Source: Pseudoxanthomonas mexicana (GTDB lineage Bacteria; Pseudomonadota; Gammaproteobacteria; Xanthomonadales; Xanthomonadaceae). Taken from it: a stretch of 64,000 nt of DNA. A program made the translations under genes and the position numbers. Of this stretch, positions 17,592 through 26,098 are shown piece after piece. Each line of letters opens with the position of its first letter. Position 1 is the first letter of the stretch. The notes beneath the pieces are model-generated. The model saw only the letters and a program-made list of their open reading frames with translations. It searched no databases and was not told where the DNA came from. Where the stretch lies: positions 19,806-83,805 of the forward strand of contig NZ_PDWV01000010.1 of NCBI RefSeq assembly GCF_010093385.1. Reading direction: 5' to 3'.

Positions 17592-17619
17592 CAGACCATC
17601 CCGCGCACGGGATGGTCTG
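17592..17619. terminator. 12-bp hairpin between terC and the rhomboid gene
   Basis: The stem CAGACCATCCCG / CGGGATGGTCTG is perfect, with a CGCA loop, 13 bp after the terC stop. No T-run follows on either strand. It could be a processing or stability element that uncouples the two genes, or a weak terminator. Confidence 0.45.
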
Positions 17620-17631
17620 CCGGGATCGCCG

Positions 17632-18591
17632 TCAGGCCGCCGTGTCGGCCTTCTGCGGCCGCGCCAGGCTCAGCGCCACGGTCACGGCCAGGATCATCGC
17701 CACCGTGCCCAGCGACCACAGCACCGGGATCTTGTACACATCCACCAGCAGCATCTTGCTGCCGATGAAGGCCAGCACCACGGCCAGGCCGTAGGGCAGC
17801 AGGTGGAAGCGGTCCGCCATGCCGGCCAGCAGGAAGAACATGGCGCGCAGGCCCAGCACCGCGAACACGTTAGAGGTCAGCACGATGAACGGGTCCGAGG
17901 TGATGGCGAAGATCGCCGGGATGCTGTCCACGGCGAAGATCACGTCGGTCACCGCGATCATCACCAGCACCACGAACAGCGGCGTGTAACGACGGCGCTT
18001 GCCGCGGCCCAGCCACAGCGCCGCCCCGTAATAGCGGTTGATCAACGGCAGGTGGCCGGTGATCCAGCGCAGCACCGGATTCTTGTCCAGGTCGGGCTCC
18101 TTGCCGGCGGCGAACCACATCTTGATGCCGGTCAGCAGCAGGAACGCACCGAACAGGTACAGCAGCCAGTGGAACTTGGCCAGCAGCGCGGCGCCCACGA
18201 AGATCAGGATCGCGCGCAGGACGATGGCGCCCAGGATGCCAATCACCAGCACGCGCTGGCGCTGCTCTTCGGGTACGGCGAAGTAGGTGAACAGCATCAG
18301 GAACACGAAGATGTTGTCGACCGCCAGCGCCTTCTCGACCAGGTAGCCGGTCAGGAATTCCAGGCCCACGCGGTTGGCTTCGGCCGCACCCGAGGTCTGG
18401 CCGACATACCACCACAGGGCGCCGTTGAAGATCATCGCCAGGGCGATCCAGCCCAGGCTCCACCAGGCCGCTTCCTTGAACGTCACCTTGTGCGCGCCGC
18501 CGTGGCGCATCAGCACCAGGTCGACCAGCAGCGCGATCACCACCAGGCCGCCGAAGCCGGCCCACAACCAGGGGTTGCCAATCGTTTCCAT
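17632..18591 (-). CDS. alx: TerC-family membrane protein (Alx-type, probable Mn2+ exporter)
   Basis: This 319-residue polytopic protein has about eight helices. It keeps the conserved acidic membrane motifs of TerC/Alx (VEKALAVDNIFVFLM and VIAVTDVIFAVDSIPAIFAIT). The translation start ATG is inside the long leader that carries a yybP-ykoY riboswitch, an RNA that senses Mn2+ and typically controls Mn efflux genes such as mntP and alx. This combination makes manganese export or homeostasis the likely role. Start candidates further upstream lie within the riboswitch and are rejected. Confidence 0.93.
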   Translation of the reverse strand: METIGNPWLWAGFGGLVVIALLVDLVLMRHGGAHKVTFKEAAWWSLGWIALAMIFNGALWWYVGQTSGAAEANRVGLEFLTGYLVEKALAVDNIFVFLMLFTYFAVPEEQRQRVLVIGILGAIVLRAILIFVGAALLAKFHWLLYLFGAFLLLTGIKMWFAAGKEPDLDKNPVLRWITGHLPLINRYYGAALWLGRGKRRRYTPLFVVLVMIAVTDVIFAVDSIPAIFAITSDPFIVLTSNVFAVLGLRAMFFLLAGMADRFHLLPYGLAVVLAFIGSKMLLVDVYKIPVLWSLGTVAMILAVTVALSLARPQKADTAA

Positions 18592-18639
18592 CGAGATTCC
18601 CGAAAAAAGTGGAGGACGGCCGCAGGCGCGGACAACTCG

Positions 18640-18776
18640 GAACCGGGAAACGGGGGATCCGGGGGTGCCTTCGCCATCGCGGCGAAGGTCTCGCTCACAG
18701 CCCGGTGGGCTGCCGTGGGACCGGAGCATCGCTGCTCGAAATGACGGCCGACACGTTGGGAGCTACTCCCCTTCTG
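18640..18776 (-). promoter_or_regulatory. yybP-ykoY manganese riboswitch in front of terC
   Basis: Read on the minus strand, the leader opens with the family hallmark GGGGAGTAGC (18762-18771). It then has the second conserved arm GAGCGAGACCTTCGCC (18681-18696) closed by GGCGAAGGCACCCCC (18661-18675), as in the Rfam RF00080 consensus. The two conserved loops form the Mn2+ pocket between docked helices. The remaining 50 bases up to the terC ATG should hold the expression platform; there is no obvious T-tract, so control may be at translation. Confidence 0.92.
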
Positions 18777-18782
18777 GCGCGG

Positions 18783-18811
18783 ATTGTCCGGATGGCGCCC
18801 GGCCAGGTCAA
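18783..18811 (-). promoter_or_regulatory. Sigma-70-type promoter for the terC riboswitch transcript
   Basis: On the minus strand, TTGACC (18806-18811) and GACAAT (18783-18788) are separated by 17 bp. Transcription would start about 7 bases downstream, right at the 5' edge of the riboswitch. The position, not the strength of the boxes, is what makes it convincing. Confidence 0.6.
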
Positions 18812-18833
18812 CGGGGCAGGTAAAATGCCGTTC

Positions 18834-20003
18834 ATGAATACGCCCAACCCGACCGTACGCCTGAAGAACGCCTGGCGTTCCAGCCACCCGTGGATCTTCC
18901 AGAAGCTGGTCGAGAAGCCCGCCGCCAAGCCCAAGTCCGGCACCCTCGTCGAGGTGGTCGGCGTGGACGGGGAGTGGATCGGCCGCGGCTTCTACAACGG
19001 CCATTCGCGCATCGCCGTGCGCATCCTCGAAACCCACCCCGACATTCCGGTGGATGCCGGCTGGTTCTCGCGCAAGATCGCCGATGCGGTCTCCCTGCGC
19101 CGGGACGTACTGAAGCTGGATGCCGTCAGCGATGCCTGGCGCGTGGTGCACAGCGAGGGCGACGGGCTGTCCGGCCTGGTGGTGGACCGTTACGGCGACC
19201 TGATCGTGGTGGAGTTCTTCGCCGCCGGCATGTTCCGCCACCGCGAATGGATCTACGAGGCCCTGCGCGATCAGTTCCCCGGCTGCCGCTTCCACAGCTT
19301 CGCCGACGAACACGTGCAGAAGCAGGAGAGCTTCGACTTCCACGGCAACACCACCACCGAAGCGGCCGTCATCACCGAGTACGGCGTGAAGTTCCGCGCC
19401 GATCCCGCCGGCGCGCACAAGACCGGCTTCTTCGCCGACCAGCGCGAGAACCGCGAATGGCTCAGCCGCCAGGTGGACGGCAAGACCGTGCTGGACTTGT
19501 GCTGCAACACCGGCGGCTTCGCGGTGTACGCGGCGGCTCGCGGCGCCAGTGAGGTCGTCGGCGTGGACATCGACCAGGACGTCATCCAGATCGCCAAGGG
19601 CAACGCCCGGCTCAACAACGTGCGGCCCAAGTTCGTGCAGGCCGACATCTTCCCGTACCTGCGCGACGCGGCGAACCGCGGCGAACAGTACGACGTGGTG
19701 ATCCTGGACCCGGCCAAGATGACGCGCGACCGCGAGCAGGTGATCGCCGCGCTGAAGAAGTACCTGGACATGAACAAGCTGGCGCTCGGCGTGGTGAAGC
19801 CCGGCGGCCTGTTCGCGACGTTCTCGTGCACCGGCCTGGTCAGCGAGGAGCAGTTCCTCGACATGCTGCGCCGCGCCGCGTATTTCTCAGGCCGCACGAT
19901 CCAGATCCTGAAGGTCGCCGGCGCCGGCCCCGACCATCCCTTCATGGCGCACGTGCAGGAATCGCGCTACCTGAAAGCGGTGTTCTGCCGGGTGGTCGAC
20001 TGA
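18834..20003 (+). CDS. rlmI: Class I SAM-dependent rRNA methyltransferase, RlmI family (23S m5C)
   Basis: This 389-residue protein has an N-terminal PUA RNA-binding domain (NAWRSSHPWIFQKLVEK, then GRGFYNGHSRIAVRIL), an EEHD-like middle and a Rossmann methyltransferase. SAM loop I is LDLCCNTGGFAVYAA, and the catalytic cysteine is in FATFSCTGLVS. Motif IV reads ILDPAKM rather than the usual DPPK/R. RlmI methylates C1962 of 23S rRNA in E. coli. Start: the ATG at 18834 fits family N-termini; an in-frame ATG at 18825 lies closer to the AGG ribosome-binding site. Confidence 0.92.
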   Translation: MNTPNPTVRLKNAWRSSHPWIFQKLVEKPAAKPKSGTLVEVVGVDGEWIGRGFYNGHSRIAVRILETHPDIPVDAGWFSRKIADAVSLRRDVLKLDAVSDAWRVVHSEGDGLSGLVVDRYGDLIVVEFFAAGMFRHREWIYEALRDQFPGCRFHSFADEHVQKQESFDFHGNTTTEAAVITEYGVKFRADPAGAHKTGFFADQRENREWLSRQVDGKTVLDLCCNTGGFAVYAAARGASEVVGVDIDQDVIQIAKGNARLNNVRPKFVQADIFPYLRDAANRGEQYDVVILDPAKMTRDREQVIAALKKYLDMNKLALGVVKPGGLFATFSCTGLVSEEQFLDMLRRAAYFSGRTIQILKVAGAGPDHPFMAHVQESRYLKAVFCRVVD

Positions 20004-20005
20004 GC

Positions 20006-20686
20006 ATGCACGGTGCGCGGATCGTTCCGATCCTGCTCGCCGCACTGGCAGCCGGCTGCGCGTCCACACCGGCCGTACCGTGGCAGTCGCTGGCCGATGT
20101 CGCGCAGTGGCGCAGCGTCGGTGAGTCCGCACTGGATCCGCGCTGGCAGGCCAGCGATGGCGAACTCGCGCTGACGGCTGCGGGGGGTGGCGACATCATC
20201 AGTGTCGCTGCTTATGACGACTTCGAACTCGAATTCGAATGGCGCCTGCCTGCGGGCGGCAACAGCGGTGTGTTCTATCGCGCCGTCGATGCCTCGCCCG
20301 TGTGGGCACGTGCGGCCGAGTACCAGCTGCTGGACGACCGCGAAGCCGAAGACCGCATCGTGCCGAGCCATCGCGCCGGTGCGGTGTACGACCTGATCGC
20401 GCCGGGACAGGACGCGCTTCGTCCCATCGATGCATATAACCACGCGCGCATCGTCGCCTGCGGACCGCACGCGGAGCACTGGCTCAATGGCGTGCGCGTG
20501 GCGACCTACGACCTCGACAGCGATGACTGGAAACGTCGCGTCGCCGCCAGCAAGTTCGCCGGGCAGGCGGACTTCGCGACGGCGCGCCGCGGCCATCTCG
20601 CGCTGCAGGACCATGGCAACGCCGTGTACCTGCGTGGCATGCGGATCCGCGCGCTGCGGAAGGATTGCAAGCCGGCTTCACTGTAG
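20006..20686 (+). CDS. DUF1080 (3-keto-disaccharide hydrolase-like) lipoprotein
   Basis: This 226-residue protein has a lipoprotein signal peptide (LAAGCAS). A concanavalin-like beta-sandwich typical of DUF1080 follows: YDDFELEFEWRLPAGGNSGVFYR, then AAEYQLLDD, HWLNGVRVATYD and GHLALQDHGNAVYLRGMRIR. Some family members hydrolyse 3-keto-glycosides; most are untested. It starts two bases after the rlmI stop, so it is co-transcribed. Its TAG stop is formed by the first bases of a family A repeat (GTAGGAGC), so the repeat arm now defines the protein end. Confidence 0.88.
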   Translation: MHGARIVPILLAALAAGCASTPAVPWQSLADVAQWRSVGESALDPRWQASDGELALTAAGGGDIISVAAYDDFELEFEWRLPAGGNSGVFYRAVDASPVWARAAEYQLLDDREAEDRIVPSHRAGAVYDLIAPGQDALRPIDAYNHARIVACGPHAEHWLNGVRVATYDLDSDDWKRRVAASKFAGQADFATARRGHLALQDHGNAVYLRGMRIRALRKDCKPASL

Positions 20687-20817
20687 GAGCGACGTCAGTC
20701 GCGACCGCGCGCTGACAGATGTCGATGGCGCCGGATGATGCATCCCGGCGAATCTGCGCTTGTTGATGGTGCCGCTGCTGTCCGGCCGTCCGGTCGCGAC
20801 TGACGTCGCTCCTACAG
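20681..20817. repeat. REP-like inverted pair, family A copy 4
   Basis: Both arms (20682-20704 and 20793-20816) are of the GTCAGT subtype and face each other across about 90 bp. The left arm overlaps the stop codon of the DUF1080 gene. The right arm abuts the fabV terminator. The neighbouring genes are convergent. Confidence 0.88.
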
Positions 20818-20820
20818 AAA

Positions 20821-20850
20821 GAACAAAAAAAGGCGGGCTGAAGCCCGCCT
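20821..20850 (-). terminator. Intrinsic terminator of fabV
   Basis: On the minus strand the stem AGGCGGGCT / AGCCCGCCT with a two-base loop is followed by a run of seven T. It lies 23 bp after the fabV stop. Confidence 0.92.
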
Positions 20851-20872
20851 CTTCATGCGCCATGCGCGGCGA

Positions 20873-22090
20873 TCAGCCCTCCGGCGACAGCTCGATGCAG
20901 TCGAACTGCACGTCCGGGTTCACGTCGGCGTCGTAGTCCACGTCGTCGCGCTCGAAGCCGAACAGTTTCAGGAACTCGTGCTTGTAGTTCGCGTAGTCGG
21001 TCAGCTGGAAGAGGTTCTCGCTGGTCACCTGCGGCCACAGCGCCTTGGCCTGCGTCTGTACCTCGGGCTTCAGCTCCCAATCGTCCAGGCGCAGGCGGTT
21101 CTCGTCGTCGGTCGCGGCCGGAGCGCCGTCGGTGCGGTACATGCGGTCGCGGAACAGGCGGTCCAGCTGCTCGATGGTGCCTTCATGCAGGCCCAGTTCC
21201 TTCATCACCTTGAACACGATGCTGATGTACAGCGGCATCACCGGGATGGCCGAACTGGCCTGCGTCACCACCGATTTCAGCACCGCCACATTCGCGGTGC
21301 CGCCTGTCTTCTGCAGGCGCGCGTCCAGGCGCTGCGCGGTCTGGTCCAGGTCCACCTTGGCGCGCCCCAGCGCGCCGTGCCAGTAGATCGGCCAGGTGAT
21401 GTCGGTGCCGATGTAGCTGAACGCCACCGTGCGCGCACCGTCGGCCAGCACGCCGGCCTGGTCCAGCGCATCGATCCACAGCTCCCAGTCCTGCCCGCCC
21501 ATCACGGTGACGGTGTCTTCGATCTCCTGCTCGGTCGCCGGCTCGATGGTGGCCTGGACGATGGCGTCCTTGTTGGTGTCGATCGCGGTGGAGGTGTACG
21601 GCGCGCCGATCGGCTTCAGCGCCGAGCGCTTCACTTCGCCCGTGGTGGGCAGCTTGCGTACCGGCGAGGCCAGCGAATAGACCACCAGGTCCACCTGGCC
21701 GCCCATTTCCGTCTTGATCAGCTCGATCACCTTGGCGCGCGCCTCGTCGGAGAACGCATCGCCGTTGATCGACTTGCTGTACAGGCCGGCTTCCTTCGCG
21801 AACTTGTCGAACGCGGCCGAGTTGTACCAGCCCGCGGTGCCGGCCTTCTTCTCGCTGCCGGGCTTCTCGAAGAACACGCCCAGCGTGTCCGCGCCGAAAC
21901 CGAACGCCGCGCTGATCCGCGCCGCCAGGCCGTAGCCGCTGGATGCACCGATCACCAGCACCTTCTTCGGTCCGTCGTTGCGCACGCCCTGCGCGCGCGT
22001 GGCGGCGATCTGGTCACGCACGTTGAGCTCGCAGCCGAGCGGATGGGTGGTGGTGCAGATGAAGCCGCGGACTTTGGGATGGATGATCAA
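20873..22090 (-). CDS. fabV: Enoyl-ACP reductase / trans-2-enoyl-CoA reductase FabV
   Basis: This 405-residue reductase is a close match to the Xanthomonas FabV family. The N-terminus [19 protein letters not shown] is followed by the NADH-binding loop [13 protein letters not shown], then [13 protein letters not shown] and [18 protein letters not shown] with the active-site Tyr-x8-Lys region. It reduces the enoyl group in the last step of fatty-acid elongation and is naturally insensitive to triclosan in tested relatives. The family start corresponds to a TTG codon here (22090); an in-frame ATG at 22126 would add 12 residues not seen in relatives. Confidence 0.95.
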   Translation of the reverse strand: MIIHPKVRGFICTTTHPLGCELNVRDQIAATRAQGVRNDGPKKVLVIGASSGYGLAARISAAFGFGADTLGVFFEKPGSEKKAGTAGWYNSAAFDKFAKEAGLYSKSINGDAFSDEARAKVIELIKTEMGGQVDLVVYSLASPVRKLPTTGEVKRSALKPIGAPYTSTAIDTNKDAIVQATIEPATEQEIEDTVTVMGGQDWELWIDALDQAGVLADGARTVAFSYIGTDITWPIYWHGALGRAKVDLDQTAQRLDARLQKTGGTANVAVLKSVVTQASSAIPVMPLYISIVFKVMKELGLHEGTIEQLDRLFRDRMYRTDGAPAATDDENRLRLDDWELKPEVQTQAKALWPQVTSENLFQLTDYANYKHEFLKLFGFERDDVDYDADVNPDVQFDCIELSPEG

Positions 22091-22206
22091 CGTCGTAACC
22101 CGGGGGATGGTGTGCCTGCGCGGCATCTTAGTGCCGCAGGCGCCGGGAATGAAGCGCTGTGCATGCACACGCCGGCGTATGGGATGGCGCCATGGCCGGC
22201 GCGTGG

Positions 22207-22236
22207 ACAAAGAAAAGGCGGGCCGAAGCCCGCCTT
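22207..22236 (-). terminator. Intrinsic terminator of the amino-acid permease gene
   Basis: On the minus strand the stem GGCGGGC / GCCCGCC with a TTCG tetraloop is followed by TTTTCTTT, 25 bp after the permease stop. The TTCG loop makes it very stable. Confidence 0.9.
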
Positions 22237-22260
22237 GTCGTCATGCATGCCGAGCTGCCA

Positions 22261-23696
22261 TCACGCATCGCCGCCTTTCGCCAGCACGCTGTTGCGCCGG
22301 CTGTAGGCCAGGTAGACGACGAAGCCGACAGCGTTCCACACCAGGAACCACAGCTGCGTCCTCTGCGGCAGGCTCCAGAACAGGTACAGACAGCCGAGGA
22401 TGGCGACGGGGCCGACGATCCATGCCAGCGGCGTGCGGAACACGCGCGGGCGCTCCGGTTCGCGGCTGCGCAGCACCAGCAGGCAGACGCCGACCGCGAC
22501 GAAGGCGGCCAGCGTGCCCGCATTCGCCAGGGCGGCAATCTCGTCCAGCCGCGCCACGCCGGCCAGCGCCGCCACCAGGATGGCGGTGAACACGGTGATG
22601 GCCACCGGGGGGCCGGTGCGCGCGTTGACCTTCGAAAGGCCGCGCGGCAGCAGGCCGTCGCGCGACATCACGAAGAAGATGCGGCTTTGTCCGTAGAAGA
22701 ACGCCAGCAGCACGGTGGGCAGGGCGATGATCGCCACGATGCCGATCACCAGCGCGGCGGTGCCGTGGCCCAGTTCGCGCATGATCAGCGCCAGCGGTTC
22801 GGCGCTCTTGCCGAACACCGTGTAGCTCATCGCGCCCACCGCGGCCAGCGCCACCAGCAGGTAGATCAGCGTGCAGCCGATCATCGAGCCGATGAAGCCG
22901 ATCGACAGGTCGCGGCCGGGGTTCTTGGTCTCCTCCGCCGCGGTGGAGATCGCGTCGAAGCCGTAGAAGGCGAAGAAGATGATCGCCGCGGCCGCCATCA
23001 CGCCGCGCTCGACGCCGGCCGCATCCAGCGATTTCGGGAAGCCGAACGGCATGAACGGCTGCAGGTTGTCCGGATTGAACGCCGGCAGCGCGACGGCGAT
23101 GAACACCGCCAGGGCGATCAGCTTGAACACCCCCAGGATCGCGTTGAGCGTGGCGCTCCCGCGCGTGCCGGCCATCAGCAGACCGGCGACCATGAACGTG
23201 ATGACGATGGCCGGGAGATTGATGACGCCGCCGGCGTGCGGACCTGCGGCAAGGGCGGCGGGCAGGGGACGTTCCAGCCGAAGTTCTGCTGCACCCATTG
23301 CAGGAACCCGACGAAGTAGCCGGACCAGCCCACGGCCACGGTGCTGACCACCAGTGAATACTCCAGGATCAGGCTCCAACCGACGATCCAGGCGATGGAC
23401 TCGCCCAGCACGCCGTAGCTGTAGGTGTAGGCGCTGCCGGCGGCCGGCATCATCGTCGAAAGTTCCGCATAGGCCAGTGCTGCGCAGGCGCAGACAACGC
23501 CGGCGATGACGAAGGACAGCAGCACGGCGGGACCGGCCTTGTCCGCGCCCACGCCGATCAGCGTGTAGATGCCCGTGCCCACGATGGCGCCGATGCCCAG
23601 CGCGACCAGGTGCGGCCAGCTCAGCGTGGGCACCAGCCGGCGCCCTTCTTCATGCTGGGTGATCCGGTCGATGGATTTGCGCCGTAGCCAGGTCAT
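22261..23696 (-). pseudogene. APC-superfamily amino-acid permease, broken by a 1-base frameshift
   Basis: The N-terminal half (from MTWLRRKSIDRITQHEEG, with the first-helix motif GIGAIVGTGIYTL) is in one frame. The C-terminal half (from PLPAALAAGPHAGGVINLP, with the ISTAAEETKNPGRDLSIGFIGS loop) is in another. Adding one G to the four-G run at 23265-23268 joins them into a normal 478-residue, roughly 12-helix cationic-amino-acid-type transporter. Everything else is intact, including the terminator. It is either a sequencing or assembly error or a recent loss of function; the apparent family is the YfnA/CAT branch. Confidence 0.88.
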
Positions 23697-23867
23697 GGGA
23701 ACTCCTCGAATGCGTCAATGGGGCGGCATGCCGGCGACAGGTCGGCATGGAAAGGTGAGGGGGCATGACCCGCGGGCGCTCCCCGCCCCGGGGGGCCGCC
23801 AGCAGCCTATGCGCGCGCGGCGCGGCTGGCAATCGGCGGTGCACCACGTCGCACGACGCGGGGTGCT

Positions 23868-24518
23868 TCAGAGATACGAGGGTCGCGCCGGGTCGAACAC
23901 CAGCGGGTAGCGGTGCACGTCCAGCAGGTCGAGGAATACGTCCAGGCCCTCGTCCGAACGCACCAGGTCATATTCGGCATCGGATACCAGGTGCACCGCC
24001 AGTGGCTCCACGCCCTGGCCATGCAGGTGCAGGTTGTCGAACAGGTGGCGGTCGGCCGCCACGACCGGCGGCAGCAGCAGGAAAGTGGAGAACGGCGAGC
24101 CCGCCAGCGGAGGGTCCGGCAGCGGCACGGAGTGGCCGTAGCCCAGCCAGCTGCCTTCGGCGAACGGCAGCTTGGCCAGCCAGCGCAGCCGTTCGATGAA
24201 GGCTGGATGCGGTGCGCGCACGTACCACAGCAGCTCCCGCGCAGCGGACTCGTCGCCGTCGTAACCCTCGGGCATCGCCATCAGCCGGTCGCTCATGCCG
24301 CTGGTGACCAGGACGCAGCCCTCGTCCCGCCCCGAGGCGCGATCCGCGGCGAAATCGCGGGCGTACACGTGCACGTCCACTCGATGGCGCCGGTCGCCGT
24401 CGCGGTCGATGCGCTCGGGTTCGCCCAATGCCGCCAGCAGGGCGGCGTCGCGCGCGGCCGCCAGCGCAGGCGCGGGATCGGGCGCGGCGCCCATCAGTGT
24501 GCGGAGACGTTGCAGCAT
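23868..24518 (-). CDS. Suppressor-of-fused (SUFU) domain protein
   Basis: This 216-residue protein has the bacterial SUFU pattern: an N-terminal helix, DVHVYARD, CVLVTSGMSDRLM, ELLWYVRAPHPAFIERLRWLAKLPF, then GHSVPLPDPPLAGSPFSTFLLLPP and a C-terminal SDAEYDLVRSDEGLDVFLDLL segment. In bacteria this fold often occurs as an immunity protein beside polymorphic toxins, but no toxin gene is adjacent here. A cytoplasmic protein of unknown function is the safe call. It is divergent from rmuC. Confidence 0.87.
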   Translation of the reverse strand: MLQRLRTLMGAAPDPAPALAAARDAALLAALGEPERIDRDGDRRHRVDVHVYARDFAADRASGRDEGCVLVTSGMSDRLMAMPEGYDGDESAARELLWYVRAPHPAFIERLRWLAKLPFAEGSWLGYGHSVPLPDPPLAGSPFSTFLLLPPVVAADRHLFDNLHLHGQGVEPLAVHLVSDAEYDLVRSDEGLDVFLDLLDVHRYPLVFDPARPSYL

Positions 24519-24681
24519 GCCGGCCTTCCCCAAGCGGTCAGTGCGCCGCGACTGTGCGTTGCCGCCCCCCGGGGGTCAAGCCGCGCATCCGCGTCCCGTG
24601 ACGTGGCGCGCGCTTCCCGTGCGAGGCGGTTCGCGCTGCGCCCGGCTCAGGCGCTGAGACGCCAGCGGCTACACTGTCGGC

Positions 24682-26028
24682 ATGGATTCCCAGACCCTGC
24701 TCGTCCTGCTGTTGATTCTCGTCGCCATCGCCGTCGTGCTGCTGGCGGTGCTGGTGCTGCGCCGCCCCGAAGCCCGGATCGGCGACCTGCTGGAGCGCGC
24801 GCTGCGCGATGAACAGCGCGAGGGGCGCAGCGAGCTGCGTGAGCAGCTGGAGGGCCTGTCGCGCGCGCAGGAAGTCCGCATCGACGGCTTCGCGCGCAGC
24901 CTGGCCGACCTGAGCACCCGCACCGACCAGCGCCTGGACGTGCTGCGCGACACGCTCAGCGAAGACGCGCGCAAGGGCCGGTTGGAATCCGCGGAATCGC
25001 AGCAGCGCTTCGCCGATGCGCTCGGCCAACGCCTCAACGAGCTCACCCAGCGCAACGAGCAGCGCATCGGCGAGATGCGCGCCACGCTGGAAGGCCGCCT
25101 GAAGGAACTGCAGGCCGACAACGCGCAGAAGCTGGAGCAGATGCGCGCGACGGTGGACGAGAAGCTGCACACCACGCTGGAAACCCGCCTGACCGAGAGT
25201 TTCGGCAACGTCACGCGCATGCTCGCGCAGGTGCACCAGGGCCTGGGCGACATGAACAAGCTGGCAGCCGATGTCGGGGGCCTGCAGCGCGTGTTGACCA
25301 ACGTGAAGAGCCGGGGCGTATTCGGTGAAGTGCAGTTGGCGGGATTGCTGGAGCAGGTGTTCGCACCCGACCAGTACGCCGGCAACGTGGCCACGGTGCC
25401 GGGCAGTGGCGAGCGTGTGGAGTTTGCGGTGCGCTTCCCCGGCTCCTCCAACGATGCCGTGGTATGGCTGCCGATCGATGCCAAGTTCCCGCGTGAGGAC
25501 TACGAACGCCTGCTCGACGCGCAGGAGCGTGCGGACGCCGAGTCGGTCAAGCAGGCGGGCGATGCATTGGAGCGCGCCGTGCGCAAGCAGGCCCAGGAGA
25601 TCCGCAAGTACATCGCAGTGCCGCACACCACCGAATTCGCGATCATGTTCCTGCCGACCGAGGGCCTGTATGCCGAAGTGCTCCGCCGGCCCGGGTTGTT
25701 CGAAGCGATCCAGCGCGACCAGCGCATCACCATTGCCGGGCCGACCACTCTGCTGGCGCTGCTGACCAGCCTGCAGGTCGGATTCCGCACGGTGGCGATC
25801 GAGAAGCGATCGGCGGAGGTGTGGAACATCCTGGCGAACGCCAAGCGCGAGTTCGGCAAGTTCGGCGACGTGATGGATTCGGTGAAGACCAAGCGCGAGC
25901 AGGCCAGCAAGCAGATCGACCAGACCGGCGTGCGCACGCGCGCCATCGAGCGCAGCCTGCGCGAGGTCGAATCGCTGCCCAGCGGCGGCGAACCCACAAA
26001 GCTGTTGGGCGGCGACGAGGCGGAGTGA
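24682..26028 (+). CDS. rmuC: DNA recombination protein RmuC
   Basis: This 448-residue protein has one N-terminal transmembrane helix (LLVLLLILVAIAVVLLAVLVL). A long coiled-coil of about residues 40-180 follows. The RmuC nuclease-like domain has GVFGEVQLAGLLEQ, the conserved VWLPIDAKFPREDYERL with its acidic-lysine signature, and QVGFRTVAIEKRSAEVW. RmuC limits inversions between short inverted repeats and is thought to be a membrane-tethered nuclease. It is the only one of the two divergent genes here with a clear terminator. Confidence 0.95.
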   Translation: MDSQTLLVLLLILVAIAVVLLAVLVLRRPEARIGDLLERALRDEQREGRSELREQLEGLSRAQEVRIDGFARSLADLSTRTDQRLDVLRDTLSEDARKGRLESAESQQRFADALGQRLNELTQRNEQRIGEMRATLEGRLKELQADNAQKLEQMRATVDEKLHTTLETRLTESFGNVTRMLAQVHQGLGDMNKLAADVGGLQRVLTNVKSRGVFGEVQLAGLLEQVFAPDQYAGNVATVPGSGERVEFAVRFPGSSNDAVVWLPIDAKFPREDYERLLDAQERADAESVKQAGDALERAVRKQAQEIRKYIAVPHTTEFAIMFLPTEGLYAEVLRRPGLFEAIQRDQRITIAGPTTLLALLTSLQVGFRTVAIEKRSAEVWNILANAKREFGKFGDVMDSVKTKREQASKQIDQTGVRTRAIERSLREVESLPSGGEPTKLLGGDEAE

Positions 26029-26047
26029 GCTCGCTTCCGCAGAAAAA

Positions 26048-26075
26048 CGAAACGGCGCCCTGGGGCGCCGTTTCG
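26048..26075. terminator. Bidirectional intrinsic terminator between rmuC and mlaA
   Basis: A perfect 12-bp stem CGAAACGGCGCC / GGCGCCGTTTCG with a CTGG loop is flanked by A-rich sequence on the left and short T-stretches within the right arm. It lies between two convergent 3' ends and can serve both. Confidence 0.8.
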
Positions 26076-26098
26076 CTGTCCGGACCGGGAAGTAATCC

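Noticed and set aside
18609..18833. N-terminal extension of rlmI
   Set aside because: This stretch is the riboswitch leader of the opposite strand; rlmI homologues start near 18834.
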